This document shows, piece by piece, positions 34,741 to 42,903 of a DNA stretch of 64,000 bases. The notes under the pieces were generated by a model. That model saw only the letters and a program-made list of their open reading frames with translations, did no database searches and was not told the DNA's origin. The translations under genes were made by a program, and so were the position numbers. Position 1 is the stretch's first letter. Each line of letters opens with the position of its first letter. The DNA is from Modestobacter roseus (GTDB lineage Bacteria > Actinomycetota > Actinomycetes > Mycobacteriales > Geodermatophilaceae). The stretch lies in assembly GCF_007994135.1 (NCBI RefSeq), contig NZ_VLKF01000001.1, positions 186,001-250,000 of the forward strand, read 5' to 3'.

Positions 34741-35343
34741 TCAGGGCAGCAGCAGCGCGGCGGCGCGGTCCCACTCGCCGACCAGGTCGACCTCGTCGGG
34801 CGTGCGCAGCCACTGCTCCTCCAGGCCGCCCATCACCGCGAGCAGCTGGCGGGCGGTGGACCCGGGGTGCGGCACGTGCCCGCCGACCAGCCGGGTGAAG
34901 GTGGCCAGCACGCGGGCGTCCCGGTCGCGGAAGTAGCCGTGCGCGGGATGGCCCTCGAACAGCGACTCGGTGCGCAGCATCGAGTACAGCCGGACGATCT
35001 CCGGCTGGGTGGTGTTGCGGACGACGACCGCCCGCAGCACCGCCCGCATCTCGGCCACCGACGAGTCGGCCAGGTCGTCCAGGCCGGCACCGAGCTCCCC
35101 GGCGACGGCGGCGGCGTCCCGGCGGTCGCGGTCCTCGAGCAACGCCACGAGCAGCCCGTCCTTGGAGCCGACGTGGTGCAGCAGCCCGGCGACGGTCAGC
35201 CCGCAGGCGTCGGCCACCGCCTGCACGCTGAACCCGTAGTAGCCGCGCTGCCCGACGATCCGGGTCGCCTCGTCGAGGATCTGCCGGCGCCGCTGCTCCG
35301 GCGTCCACCGGCTGCCCGGGCCGCGCGGCCGCGCCTCAGCCAA
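34741..35343 (-). CDS. TetR-family regulator coupled to the GH3 glucosidase gene
   Basis: 200 residues from TTG 35343, which overlaps the 3' end of the glucosidase gene by 8 bp. N-terminal helix-turn-helix: ILDEATRIVGQRGYYGFSVQAVADACGLTVAGLLHHVGSK gives the classic TetR pattern (quoted motif spans about residues 17-56). The rest is an all-helical ligand domain. Upstream in-frame starts lie inside the glucosidase gene, so TTG is the likely start. It probably represses its own operon through the inverted repeat at 37507-37530; the inducer may be a sugar product. Confidence 0.88.
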   Translation of the reverse strand: MAEARPRGPGSRWTPEQRRRQILDEATRIVGQRGYYGFSVQAVADACGLTVAGLLHHVGSKDGLLVALLEDRDRRDAAAVAGELGAGLDDLADSSVAEMRAVLRAVVVRNTTQPEIVRLYSMLRTESLFEGHPAHGYFRDRDARVLATFTRLVGGHVPHPGSTARQLLAVMGGLEEQWLRTPDEVDLVGEWDRAAALLLP

Positions 35344-37492
35344 GCCGGAGGACGGCGGCCTGCGGGTCGCCGGCGTACGCGCCCACCTCCAGCTCGACGT
35401 CGGTGGCGTCGGGCAGCACGCGCTCGCGCCGGTCGTCGTCCCACCGGGCCAGCGCGAGCAGGCTGACCGGCACCTCGACGGGAACCGAGGCGCCGGCGGG
35501 CACGGCGACGCTGCGGAAGCCGACCAGCAGCCGCTCACCCGGGTAGCCACCGGTGCCGGTGCGCCCGTAGACCTGCACCACGTGCCGGCCGTCGCGGTCG
35601 CCGGTGTTGGTCACCGTCGCGGTCACCGCCGCGCCGGCCGCGGTCACGTCGCCGATGGTGAACGACGTGTACGACAGCCCGAAGCCGTGCGGGTACGCGG
35701 CCTCGACGCCGAGTCGGTCCAGCAGCCGCTGGCCGTGCCACCGGTCGTAGGTGATCGCGGTGGCGTCGCGGTCGAAGAAGGGCAGGTGCTCCTCGCTGGT
35801 CGGCACGCTGAACGGCAGCCGGCCGGCCGGTTCCGCGGCACCGGTGAGCACGTCGCCGAGCGCCGGGCCGCCCTCCATGCCGGCGTACCACTGCAGCAGG
35901 ACGGTCGGCACCTCCTGGCGCCAGGCCTCGGTGAGCACCGGGCCGGCGGCGACCATCGTGACGACGGTGCGCGGGTTGGCCGCCACCGTCGCGCGGATGA
36001 CCTCCTCCTGCTCGGGGCGCAGCCGCAGCGAGTCGCGGTCGCCGCCGAACCCCTCGCCGGCGGTCATCACGACCTCGTCGCCGGTGGCCCGCACGCCGTC
36101 CGGTCGCGGCGGGTACAGCGCCAGCAGGTCCGGGTTGTTCATCGTGTCCGAGCCGACGTACTCGCCCTCGTCCTCGGCGGTGAAGCCGGCGACGACGATC
36201 GCGACGTCGACCTGGCGCGCCGCCTCCGCGGCGGCCGCCGGGTCGTCGTCGGCGACGTGCACGATCCGCGCGCCGGGGAAGGCGGCGGTGATGCCCTCCA
36301 GCGGGGTGGTGCTGCTGGGCGGGCGGACGTCGGAGGAGCCGTGGTCGCCCTGGTTGACCTCCGTGGCCAGCCGGCCGATGACCGCGATGCTCGACACCGC
36401 CGCCGGGTCCAGCGGCAGCAGCGGGGCGCCGCCGACCGGCTCGTTGCGCAGCAGCACCATGGCGCGGGCGGCGACCTCGCGGGCCAGTGCCCGGGCGTCG
36501 TCGTCGGCCATCAGCTCGGGGCCGAAGGCGCCGTCCTCGCGGGCGGCGTAGGAGCGCAGCATCGCGGCGATCATCCGGACGCCGGAACGCTCGACGCCGG
36601 ACCGGTCCGCGCTGCCGTCCGCGAGCTGGCCGGCGAGGTGCTGGGCGCGCTGCTGGCGGAAGGGCTCCTCCAGGTCCAGGCCGGCGTCCAGCGAGGCGCC
36701 GGCGTCGCGCAGACCCCAGATGAAGTCGCTGACCGTGATCCCGTCCCAGCCCCACTGGTCGCGCAGCACCTCGGTGAGCAGGTGCCGGTTCTGGCCGGCC
36801 CACTCGCCGTTGACCGAGTTGTAGGCGCTCATGATGGCCGCCACGCCCTCGTCGACGGTGCGCTTGAAGTGCGGCAGGTAGACGTCCTGCAGGGTGGCCT
36901 CGTCGATGGTGACGTCGACGGTGAAGCGGGCGTTCTCCATCGAGTTCAGCGCGTAGTGCTTGGCGCAGGCCATCACGTACCGCTGGGTGCCGCGCACCAG
37001 GGCCGCGCCCATCTCGCCGAGGTGGAACGGGTCGTCGCCGTAGGTCTCCTGCGCGCGGCCCCAGGCGGGGTGGCGGAGCAGGTTGATGCAGACGCCGCCG
37101 AAGAAGTTGCCGCCGACGGCGCGCACCTCGCGGCCGATGACCTGGCCGACCCGCTCCTCGAGCTCGGGGTCCCATGTGGCGCCGCGGGCCATGGAGACCG
37201 GGAAGGCGGTGCCGTTGCCGGAGACGCAGCCGCGCGGGCCGTCGACGAACTGGGTGCCGGGGATGCCGAGCCGGGCGACGGCCGCGTGCGGGATCGGCAC
37301 GGTGTTGTAGCCGCCGGTCAGCATCGCCAGGAAGCCGTCCCAGAACTCCCAGTCGCCGTCGAGCAGGCCGAGCTGCTCGTCGGGGGTGAGCTGGGCGAAC
37401 AGCTGCCGGGCCTCGGCCTGGACGCCGGCCCCGCCACGGACGGCGGCGACGGCGGTCGCGAAGGCGGTGCTCTGCGGAGCGTCAGTGCTCAC
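35336..37492 (-). CDS. GH3 beta-glucosidase-type glycoside hydrolase
   Basis: 718 residues, cytoplasmic (no signal peptide). The N-terminal (beta/alpha)8 domain contains CAKHYALNSMENARF and the nucleophile in GVTVSDFIWGL. The second alpha/beta domain has VAIVVAGFTAEDEGE, and the C-terminus is a fibronectin-III-like domain (HVVQVYGRTG). Probably hydrolyses imported beta-glucosides or aryl-glucosides. GTG 37492 with GAGGGG 5 nt upstream. The TetR gene follows with overlap, so enzyme and regulator are one operon. Confidence 0.94.
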   Translation of the reverse strand: MSTDAPQSTAFATAVAAVRGGAGVQAEARQLFAQLTPDEQLGLLDGDWEFWDGFLAMLTGGYNTVPIPHAAVARLGIPGTQFVDGPRGCVSGNGTAFPVSMARGATWDPELEERVGQVIGREVRAVGGNFFGGVCINLLRHPAWGRAQETYGDDPFHLGEMGAALVRGTQRYVMACAKHYALNSMENARFTVDVTIDEATLQDVYLPHFKRTVDEGVAAIMSAYNSVNGEWAGQNRHLLTEVLRDQWGWDGITVSDFIWGLRDAGASLDAGLDLEEPFRQQRAQHLAGQLADGSADRSGVERSGVRMIAAMLRSYAAREDGAFGPELMADDDARALAREVAARAMVLLRNEPVGGAPLLPLDPAAVSSIAVIGRLATEVNQGDHGSSDVRPPSSTTPLEGITAAFPGARIVHVADDDPAAAAEAARQVDVAIVVAGFTAEDEGEYVGSDTMNNPDLLALYPPRPDGVRATGDEVVMTAGEGFGGDRDSLRLRPEQEEVIRATVAANPRTVVTMVAAGPVLTEAWRQEVPTVLLQWYAGMEGGPALGDVLTGAAEPAGRLPFSVPTSEEHLPFFDRDATAITYDRWHGQRLLDRLGVEAAYPHGFGLSYTSFTIGDVTAAGAAVTATVTNTGDRDGRHVVQVYGRTGTGGYPGERLLVGFRSVAVPAGASVPVEVPVSLLALARWDDDRRERVLPDATDVELEVGAYAGDPQAAVLRLG

Positions 37493-37506
37493 GGGGTCCC
37501 CTCGGT

Positions 37507-37530
37507 ACTACCTAGTGGTCTGTAGGTAGT
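37507..37530 (-). promoter_or_regulatory. Probable TetR operator of the GH3 operon
   Basis: Perfect 8-bp arms ACTACCTA and TAGGTAGT separated by 8 bp, unusually A/T-rich for this window. It sits between the -10 box and the ribosome site, where a bound repressor would block transcription start. Confidence 0.6.
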
Positions 37531-37533
37531 GCG

Positions 37534-37539
37534 ACCCTA
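37534..37539 (-). promoter_or_regulatory. -10 box of the GH3-TetR operon
   Basis: Minus-strand TAGGGT, 3 bp upstream of the operator; transcription would start inside the operator's first arm. Confidence 0.45.
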
Positions 37540-37544
37540 GCCCC

Positions 37545-39052
37545 TCAGGCCGGACCGATCAGCCCGGCGGCGATCTGCGCGGACAGGGTGACCAGCGGCA
37601 GCCCGCCGCCGGGGTGCGCAGAGCCGCCGACCAGGAACAGCCCCGGCACCGGGGAGGCGTTCCCCGGGCGCAGGAAGGCGGCCCGGGCGCCGTTGCTCGA
37701 CGTCCCGTAGATCGACCCGCCGGGGCTGGCGGTCTCCCGCTCCAGGTCGGCCGGGGTGCGCACCACCCGCCAGCGCACCCGGTCCCGCACGTCCAGCCCG
37801 CGGTCGGCCAGCACGTCGAGCACCCGGTCGGCCTGGGCGTCGGCCAGCCCGGGGCGGTCCAGTCGACGCCCGTGCCCGGTTCGTGTCTCGGCGCGTTGAC
37901 CAGCACGAACCACGACTCGCTGTCGGCGTCGGGGCGGGTGGCCGGGTCGTCGGGTGCGCTGACGTAGACCGTCGGGTCGGCGACCGGCCGCTTCGGGCCC
38001 CGCCTGCCGAGGTGCTGCCGCCCGAACAGCGCGTCGAACTCGGCGTCGTAGTCGTGCGGGAAGAGCACGGTGTGGTGGGCGAGGCCGGGGGTGCGCCCGC
38101 GCAGCGCGAGCAGCAGCACCAGGCCGGACGACGACGGGGTGACCCGGCGCAGCGCGGCCCGGGGTCCGCGGGCCGGGGCGGTGCCGGGCAGCAGTCCGCG
38201 GTAGAGGGCGGTGGCGTCGGCGTTGCTCACGACGACGTCGGCCGCGATCCGCTCGCCGTCGGCCAGTCGCACCCCGCCGGCCCGGCCGCCCTCGACGAGC
38301 ACTTCGGCGACGGCGGCGTCGGTGCGGATGGTGGCGCCGCGCTCGACGGCGCGCTGCGCGACCGCCTCGACCAGCCGGCGCAGGCCACCGCGGACGTACC
38401 AGGAGCCGAAGGCCTGCTCGGCGTACGGGACGGTGAGCAGCGCCGCGGGGGCGCGCCGCGGGTCGGAGCCGGAGTAGGTGGCGTAGCGGTCCAGCAGCAT
38501 CCGCAGCCGCGGGTCGCCCAGGTACGTGCTGCCCAGGCCGCGCAGCGTGCGGCCGGGGGCGATGGTGCGCAGGTCGGCGGCCCGTCGGGCCAGGCGCAGC
38601 AGGGTGCCGGCCCCGGCGAGCGGGGAGCGCAGGAACGGCTGCTCGGTGGCCCGCCACATCGCCTCGGCGCGGTCGAGCAGCGCCGCCCACTGGGCGCCGG
38701 CGCCGTTGCCCAGGGCGTCGTCCAGCGCGGCGGGGATGAGCTCGCGGCTGCCCGGGACGTCGACCGTCGTCCCGTCTGCGAAGCGGTAGGCGACGGCCGG
38801 GTCGAGCCGCTGGAGGTCCAGGACGTCGTCCAGCGGCGCGCCGGTGGCGGCGAACAGGTCGCGGAGGACCTGGGGGAGGGTGACCAGGCTGGGGCCGGTG
38901 TCGAAGCCGTGCCCGTCGCGGGAGAACCAGCCGAGCTTGCCGCCGACCACCGGCGCCTGCTCCAGCACGGTGACCGCGTGCCCGGTCGCGGCGAGCCGGG
39001 CCGCGGCCGCCAGCCCGCCGAGCCCGGCGCCGATCACCACCACCCGGGCCAC
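37545..39052 (-). pseudogene. CrtI-like phytoene desaturase family protein, frameshifted
   Basis: FAD-dependent carotenoid desaturase-type enzyme. VVVIGAGLGGLAAAARLA binds FAD; VLEQAPVVGGKLGWF, GFDTGPSLVTLP and YATYSGSDPRR are CrtI-like. The frame from 39052 runs to about 37851, where PRHEPGTGVDWTAPG should continue LADAQADRVLD but the frame slips by one base. The remainder, to the stop at 37545 (SIYGTSSNGARAAFLRPGN, GGSAHPGGGLPLV), lies in another frame. Joined, about 502 residues, normal length. A one-base loss in gccccgggctggcc, or a sequencing error there, explains it. GTG 39052 has TACCGT 7 nt upstream. Confidence 0.85.
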
Positions 39053-39059
39053 GGAGGTC

Positions 39060-39065
39060 ACGGTA
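39060..39065 (-). promoter_or_regulatory. -10 box of the CrtI-like gene
   Basis: Minus-strand TACCGT ending 7 nt before GTG 39052. Confidence 0.45.
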
Positions 39066-39096
39066 GTCGCGGCGGTGCGTCAGTCGGCCCGGCGCC

Positions 39097-39768
39097 TCAC
39101 CGATCTGACGGGCCTCCTTGCCGGGTGGGGTCCGGCATCAGGGTGCCGGGTACGAGGGGAGCCGCTCCGCGCGGACTCCCGTCCCCCGTACCGGTGTGCC
39201 CCGGCATGGTGGCGCAGGGCAGGGGGTCCTCCAGCATCGCCGGGGTGAGCGTCACCCCGGTCAGCAGGTGCAGGAACGACGCCGCCGGTGCGCCCGGCGT
39301 CGGGAGGGATCCGGGGAACCCGGCGGCCTGGATCTCTGCGTCGAAGGCGTGCGGCGCCGACCCCCAGCGCATCCAGTCGGGGCTGGCCGGCTCGAAGCCG
39401 CAGAGGTAGTCGCCGTCGCGCGCGACGTGGACCCCGCTGATGTTCGGGGTGAAGCAGAGGCTCACCGCTGTGCCGCCGTCCGCGGTCAGGCGGGCCAGGA
39501 CGCGGGAGTCGCCTCCCGTGGTGGACGCGTGCTCGACCGCGTAACTCCACTCCGCGGCGGTGCCGAGCCTCATCGACGGCCGGTCGAGGTCATAGGCCGA
39601 CTGCAGCGACAAGGTGCTGCGGTCGAAGTCCGTCGGCCCGAAGGCGGCGAGCACGCGGACCGGGTCGGGGATGGAGACGACGGTCAGCGTCAGCAGCAGG
39701 TGCTGCTCGACCCAGTCGGAGAACCACTCGAACGGCTGGTGCGTGTTGGGCATCCTGGTAGGTCCCAT
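39097..39768 (-). CDS. Uncharacterised protein, possibly DUF6461-like
   Basis: 223 residues, soluble. WFSDWVEQHLLLTLTVV, DPVRVLAAFG, ARLTADGGTAVSLCFTPN and DGDYLCGFEPASPDWMRWG resemble the actinobacterial DUF6461 layout, but this is from memory of the pattern only. The C-terminal 45 residues are Pro/Gly/Thr-rich. ATG 39768 lies 3 bp after the polysaccharide deacetylase stop; ATG 39753 is an alternative. Function unknown. Confidence 0.7.
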   Translation of the reverse strand: MGPTRMPNTHQPFEWFSDWVEQHLLLTLTVVSIPDPVRVLAAFGPTDFDRSTLSLQSAYDLDRPSMRLGTAAEWSYAVEHASTTGGDSRVLARLTADGGTAVSLCFTPNISGVHVARDGDYLCGFEPASPDWMRWGSAPHAFDAEIQAAGFPGSLPTPGAPAASFLHLLTGVTLTPAMLEDPLPCATMPGHTGTGDGSPRGAAPLVPGTLMPDPTRQGGPSDR

Positions 39769-39771
39769 CCG

Positions 39772-40641
39772 TCAGAAGTCGGCGTCGAGGTGGGCGAGCA
39801 GGGTGGGCCCGTCCCAGGTGGGTGGCGGCATGATCCGGCGGATGGTGAGCAGCGGCTGCGCTGGGTCGGTCGGGTCGGCGAGCTGGAACGCGGCCCGGTA
39901 GCCGGCCGCCGCCACGTGGGTGAGCGTCTCCTGGTTCCACACGCCGTGCGGGTAGGCGAGCAGGTCGACCGGGTGCCCGAGGACCTCGGCCAGGGTCTGC
40001 CGGGGCTGGTCCACCTGCTCGGGCCACTGGTCGCCGATGAGGCGGTCCATCCGCTGGTGGTCCCAGCTGTGCGCGCCGATGGTCATGCCGGCGGCGTCGA
40101 GCTCGCGCAGCTGGTCGCTGCTGAGCCAGTTCGGCTTGTCCAGCACGACGGTCATCGGGAAGAACGCGCCCGGGAAGCCGAACTCGCGGAGCATCGGGAG
40201 CCCGACGGTGGCGTGGGTGGCCGAGCCGTCGTCGAAGGTGAGCAGGACCGGGCGGTCGGGCAGCGGGGTGCCGAACTGCAGGTGGTCGACGAGCGCGGGG
40301 GCGGTGACCGGGGTGTGGCCGCCGTCGCGGAGCGCGGTGAACTGCGCGCGGAGGGCGTCGGGCGGGGTGGTGATGCTGCGGGCGTACGCGCTGTCGTCGG
40401 AGGTGTGCTCGCGCAGCTGGTGGAAGCAGAGCACCGGGACGGTCGAGCGGGCCAGGACCTCCGCCGCCGTGCCCGGGGTGGGCGGCGGCTCCTCGGTCGG
40501 CGTGGGTTCCGCGGACGGCTCGGGCGACGGGGTGGTCCGCGCCGGTGACGTGGTCGGCCCGGCTGCCTGCCGCGCCGGTCCGGCGCTGCACCCGGCGAGG
40601 GCGAGGGCAGCTCCGGCGGCGAGGAAGTGGCGTCTGTGCAC
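39772..40641 (-). CDS. Lipoprotein polysaccharide deacetylase (NodB/CE4 domain)
   Basis: 289 residues from GTG 40641. The N-terminus RRHFLAAGAALALAGCSAG combines twin arginines with a lipobox (LAGC), so the mature protein is probably a surface lipoprotein. A Pro/Thr/Ser-rich spacer (about residues 30-65) leads to the NodB domain: LTFDDGSATHAT carries the catalytic Asp and metal Asp, and GAHSWDH the metal histidines. Likely removes N-acetyl groups from a surface polysaccharide or peptidoglycan. A -10-like CACGCT precedes the GTG by 6 nt. Confidence 0.88.
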   Translation of the reverse strand: MHRRHFLAAGAALALAGCSAGPARQAAGPTTSPARTTPSPEPSAEPTPTEEPPPTPGTAAEVLARSTVPVLCFHQLREHTSDDSAYARSITTPPDALRAQFTALRDGGHTPVTAPALVDHLQFGTPLPDRPVLLTFDDGSATHATVGLPMLREFGFPGAFFPMTVVLDKPNWLSSDQLRELDAAGMTIGAHSWDHQRMDRLIGDQWPEQVDQPRQTLAEVLGHPVDLLAYPHGVWNQETLTHVAAAGYRAAFQLADPTDPAQPLLTIRRIMPPPTWDGPTLLAHLDADF

Positions 40642-40776
40642 CCGCAGAGCGTGCTGTCCGGGGGTGCTGGATGCAACGACCCATTGCGCAGCGCCGTTCG
40701 CGTGCGGCGCCGTTCGTGTGCCGCGCCGTCCCGTCGGGCATCCGCCCGCCGAGTGAGCGCGTGTCCAGGTCACCGC

Positions 40777-40816
40777 CTGTCGACCTGTCCGCATGTCGAC
40801 AGGGCGGCATGCGGAC
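40777..40816. promoter_or_regulatory. Two overlapping, mutually exclusive inverted repeats
   Basis: CTGTCGAC (40777-40784) pairs with GTCGACAG (40795-40802). GTCCGCATG (40787-40795) pairs with CATGCGGAC (40808-40816). They share a base and interleave, so only one hairpin can form at a time. They lie in the roughly 200 bp between the HNH gene's end and the deacetylase start, on whose transcripts they would act. Confidence 0.5.
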
Positions 40817-40840
40817 ACATCGAGAAGTGGGCTGCGCGGA

Positions 40841-42352
40841 TCAGAACGGTGGTGGGTCCTCATCCGTATTGCCGGCCGGAGGGGGTGGCTCGGGTCTGTC
40901 GGGTGGTCGTTCACCGGGCGGGGGGTGCGGCGGCGCCACTGGTGGTCGGAGGCCGGGTGGTCGGGTGGTGCGGGTGACGCCGCTGGGGGTGGTGACCTGG
41001 AGGGTGCCGTCGCCGGTCATGGTGAACCGCCAGCCGGGGGCGTGGGTCTTGAGCCGGTGGTGGCTACGGCACAGGCAGCAGAGGTTGGCGCAGTCGGTGG
41101 CCCCGCCGCAGGCGTGGGCGATGACGTGGTCGATGTCCTTGGCGCCGACGCGCTGCCCGCAGCCGGGGAACCGGCAGCGCCGGTCGCGGGCGGTGACGAA
41201 CGCCCGTTGCCGCTCGGTGGGCCGGTACCGGTCGGTGGCCGGCGGCGGGCCGGCCACTTCACACCCGCAGTCGCCCGCGGGGTGGTCGGGACAGCCGCGC
41301 GTGGCGAGCCGCTCCAGTTCGGCGGGGGTCAGCGTGGCGAGCAGTTCCCCGTCCGGGCCGGTGAGCGCGTAGCTCAACGAGCCGCCCTCGGGCGTGCTCA
41401 CGCCGAGCGCGGCCAGGCGAGCGAGCAGGTCACGCAGGTGGGCCGCGGTGATCACCAGCCCGTTCACCTCACCCGGCGCACACCCGCCCTCCAACGCCTC
41501 CAGCGCGGCGGTGATGGTCAGGTTCGCCGTCACCAGCGGCAGGCCGGTGTCGGCCGGGCGGAGGATCAGCGCCGCGGCCACCAGGGTGCGCAGCTGCCCG
41601 ATCGGCCGCTCATCGCCATCGGCCTTCAACATCCGGGCAAGCTGGTCGATGAGGTCCTTCGCCGCGGCGGCCTCCTCGGCGGGCAGGTCTACCGCGAGCA
41701 CCGCCCGCCCGTCGACGGGTGAGGGGTAGACGTGCACGTCAGCGGCCTTGGCGGCCTCTACCCGCGCCTCTTCGGCGGCGGCGTCCAGCTGCAGCACGAG
41801 CTCGGCGGCGCGGGTGCCGACCCGGGTCACCGACAGATCGCTCGCCTCGGGCAGCAACTCGGCTTCCACGCGGCCGGCGACGTCGGCGGGGACGTTCTTC
41901 ACCGCATCGGCCAGCTGCTGTGCCCGCCGCTCATCGATGTCCCCGGCCCGCAGTGCGGCGAAGGTGCCCGGGAGCTTTCGCGCCCAGGTCAGTGCCCGGG
42001 TGAGCCGGATCGCCGCCGTTCCCCGCCCGACGTTGAGCACCGTGGCCAGCTCGGCGGTGAAGAACTCACTGACCTCACCGTCACCCGGCTGGGCAGTCCA
42101 CCCCGCTCGCCGGGCACCCGGGTGCTCCGGTGCCGGATCCGCGGCGGCGGGCCGCTGCCCGGCCAGGGCGAGGATCAGCTCCGCCTCTTCCGCGGCAGCC
42201 TTCGCCCGTTGCCGCTGAAGGCCCTGCACGCGGGCCGCCAGCAGGTCATCGGGCCACTCCGACGCCGGCCCCGGTCCCTCGGACCCCGGGTAGTACAGCT
42301 CCAGCACCATGGTGGCCGACCGCACAGGGGAACTCGCGGCCGCCGTCGTCAT
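40841..42352 (-). CDS. DUF222 / HNH endonuclease-domain protein
   Basis: 503 residues of the actinobacterial 13E12-like family. DUF222 occupies most of the protein (about residues 20-360). The HNH region follows: RDRRCRFPGCGQRVG, DIDHVIAHACGG, NLCCLCRSHHRLK (zinc cysteines and the H-N-H triad). A Pro-rich tail of about 50 residues ends it. Usually multicopy in these genomes; suspected mobile or DNA-processing role, unproven. Minus-strand TAGTTT (plus 42359-42364) lies 6 nt before ATG 42352. Confidence 0.92.
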   Translation of the reverse strand: MTTAAASSPVRSATMVLELYYPGSEGPGPASEWPDDLLAARVQGLQRQRAKAAAEEAELILALAGQRPAAADPAPEHPGARRAGWTAQPGDGEVSEFFTAELATVLNVGRGTAAIRLTRALTWARKLPGTFAALRAGDIDERRAQQLADAVKNVPADVAGRVEAELLPEASDLSVTRVGTRAAELVLQLDAAAEEARVEAAKAADVHVYPSPVDGRAVLAVDLPAEEAAAAKDLIDQLARMLKADGDERPIGQLRTLVAAALILRPADTGLPLVTANLTITAALEALEGGCAPGEVNGLVITAAHLRDLLARLAALGVSTPEGGSLSYALTGPDGELLATLTPAELERLATRGCPDHPAGDCGCEVAGPPPATDRYRPTERQRAFVTARDRRCRFPGCGQRVGAKDIDHVIAHACGGATDCANLCCLCRSHHRLKTHAPGWRFTMTGDGTLQVTTPSGVTRTTRPPGLRPPVAPPHPPPGERPPDRPEPPPPAGNTDEDPPPF

Positions 42353-42358
42353 GCACCG

Positions 42359-42364
42359 AAACTA
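42359..42364 (-). promoter_or_regulatory. -10 box of the DUF222/HNH gene
   Basis: Minus-strand TAGTTT ending exactly 6 nt before ATG 42352, leaderless spacing. Confidence 0.55.
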
Positions 42365-42434
42365 CGGCGGGGGTACGACAGTTCCGGCTGACCCCGCGGG
42401 CGTCGGCGGATCGGGGTGCCCGCACAATCCCGAC

Positions 42435-42854
42435 GTGGATGTCGACCAGGCCGCGGTGACTGCGGAGGCGTCGGCAGCGACCCGGGCGGCGGTCCTCGAG
42501 CACGTGGCTGCCTTCAATGCCCACGACACGGACCGCCTGCTCGCCGGCCTGCACGAGGACGTCGTCTGGGCCACCGGCTCGGACCTGTTCCGCGGGACCG
42601 CACAGTTGCGGGACGCCGTCTTCGACGTGGGGTTGTGGGAGATGCGTCCGTCCCTCGCCGTCCGGACGCTCCTCGTCGAGGGAGGAGCCGCGGCCGGCAC
42701 GTTCCGCGAGGTCTTCGTCGTGGGTGACGAACGCCGCGAGGTCGACATCGCCGTCTTCGTCACGGTCCACGACGCCGTGATCCGGACCGTCACGGTGTTC
42801 CGGGAGGGCAGCGCTGACGTCGAGCCGCCCCGCGACCCGGGCGGCGGTGGGTAG
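42435..42854 (+). CDS. SnoaL/NTF2-like protein
   Basis: 139 residues from GTG 42435, which has CACAAT 6 nt upstream. The alpha+beta NTF2-like fold is suggested by AAVLEHVAAFNAHDTDRLLAGLHEDVVWATG and the later strands AGTFREVFVV and VDIAVFVTV (positions about 15-45 and 85-115). Small-molecule isomerase/hydrolase or ligand-binding role; no catalytic residues assigned. The frame extends up to 42309, overlapping the divergent HNH gene, but that part is not family-like. Confidence 0.75.
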   Translation: MDVDQAAVTAEASAATRAAVLEHVAAFNAHDTDRLLAGLHEDVVWATGSDLFRGTAQLRDAVFDVGLWEMRPSLAVRTLLVEGGAAAGTFREVFVVGDERREVDIAVFVTVHDAVIRTVTVFREGSADVEPPRDPGGGG

Positions 42855-42867
42855 CCGGCCCGGACAC

Positions 42868-42893
42868 CCGGGGTGGCGGCGCTGCCACCCCGG
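42868..42893. terminator. Bidirectional hairpin terminator
   Basis: Perfect 10-bp stem CCGGGGTGGC / GCCACCCCGG with a 6-nt loop between two convergent genes (NTF2-like and DUF2252). Confidence 0.6.
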
Positions 42894-42903
42894 CACCGGC
42901 CCA

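Noticed and set aside
40841..42352. HNH protein as part of an insertion sequence or restriction system
   Set aside because: No terminal inverted repeats, target duplication, methylase or transposase found around it; it is a stand-alone DUF222 protein.
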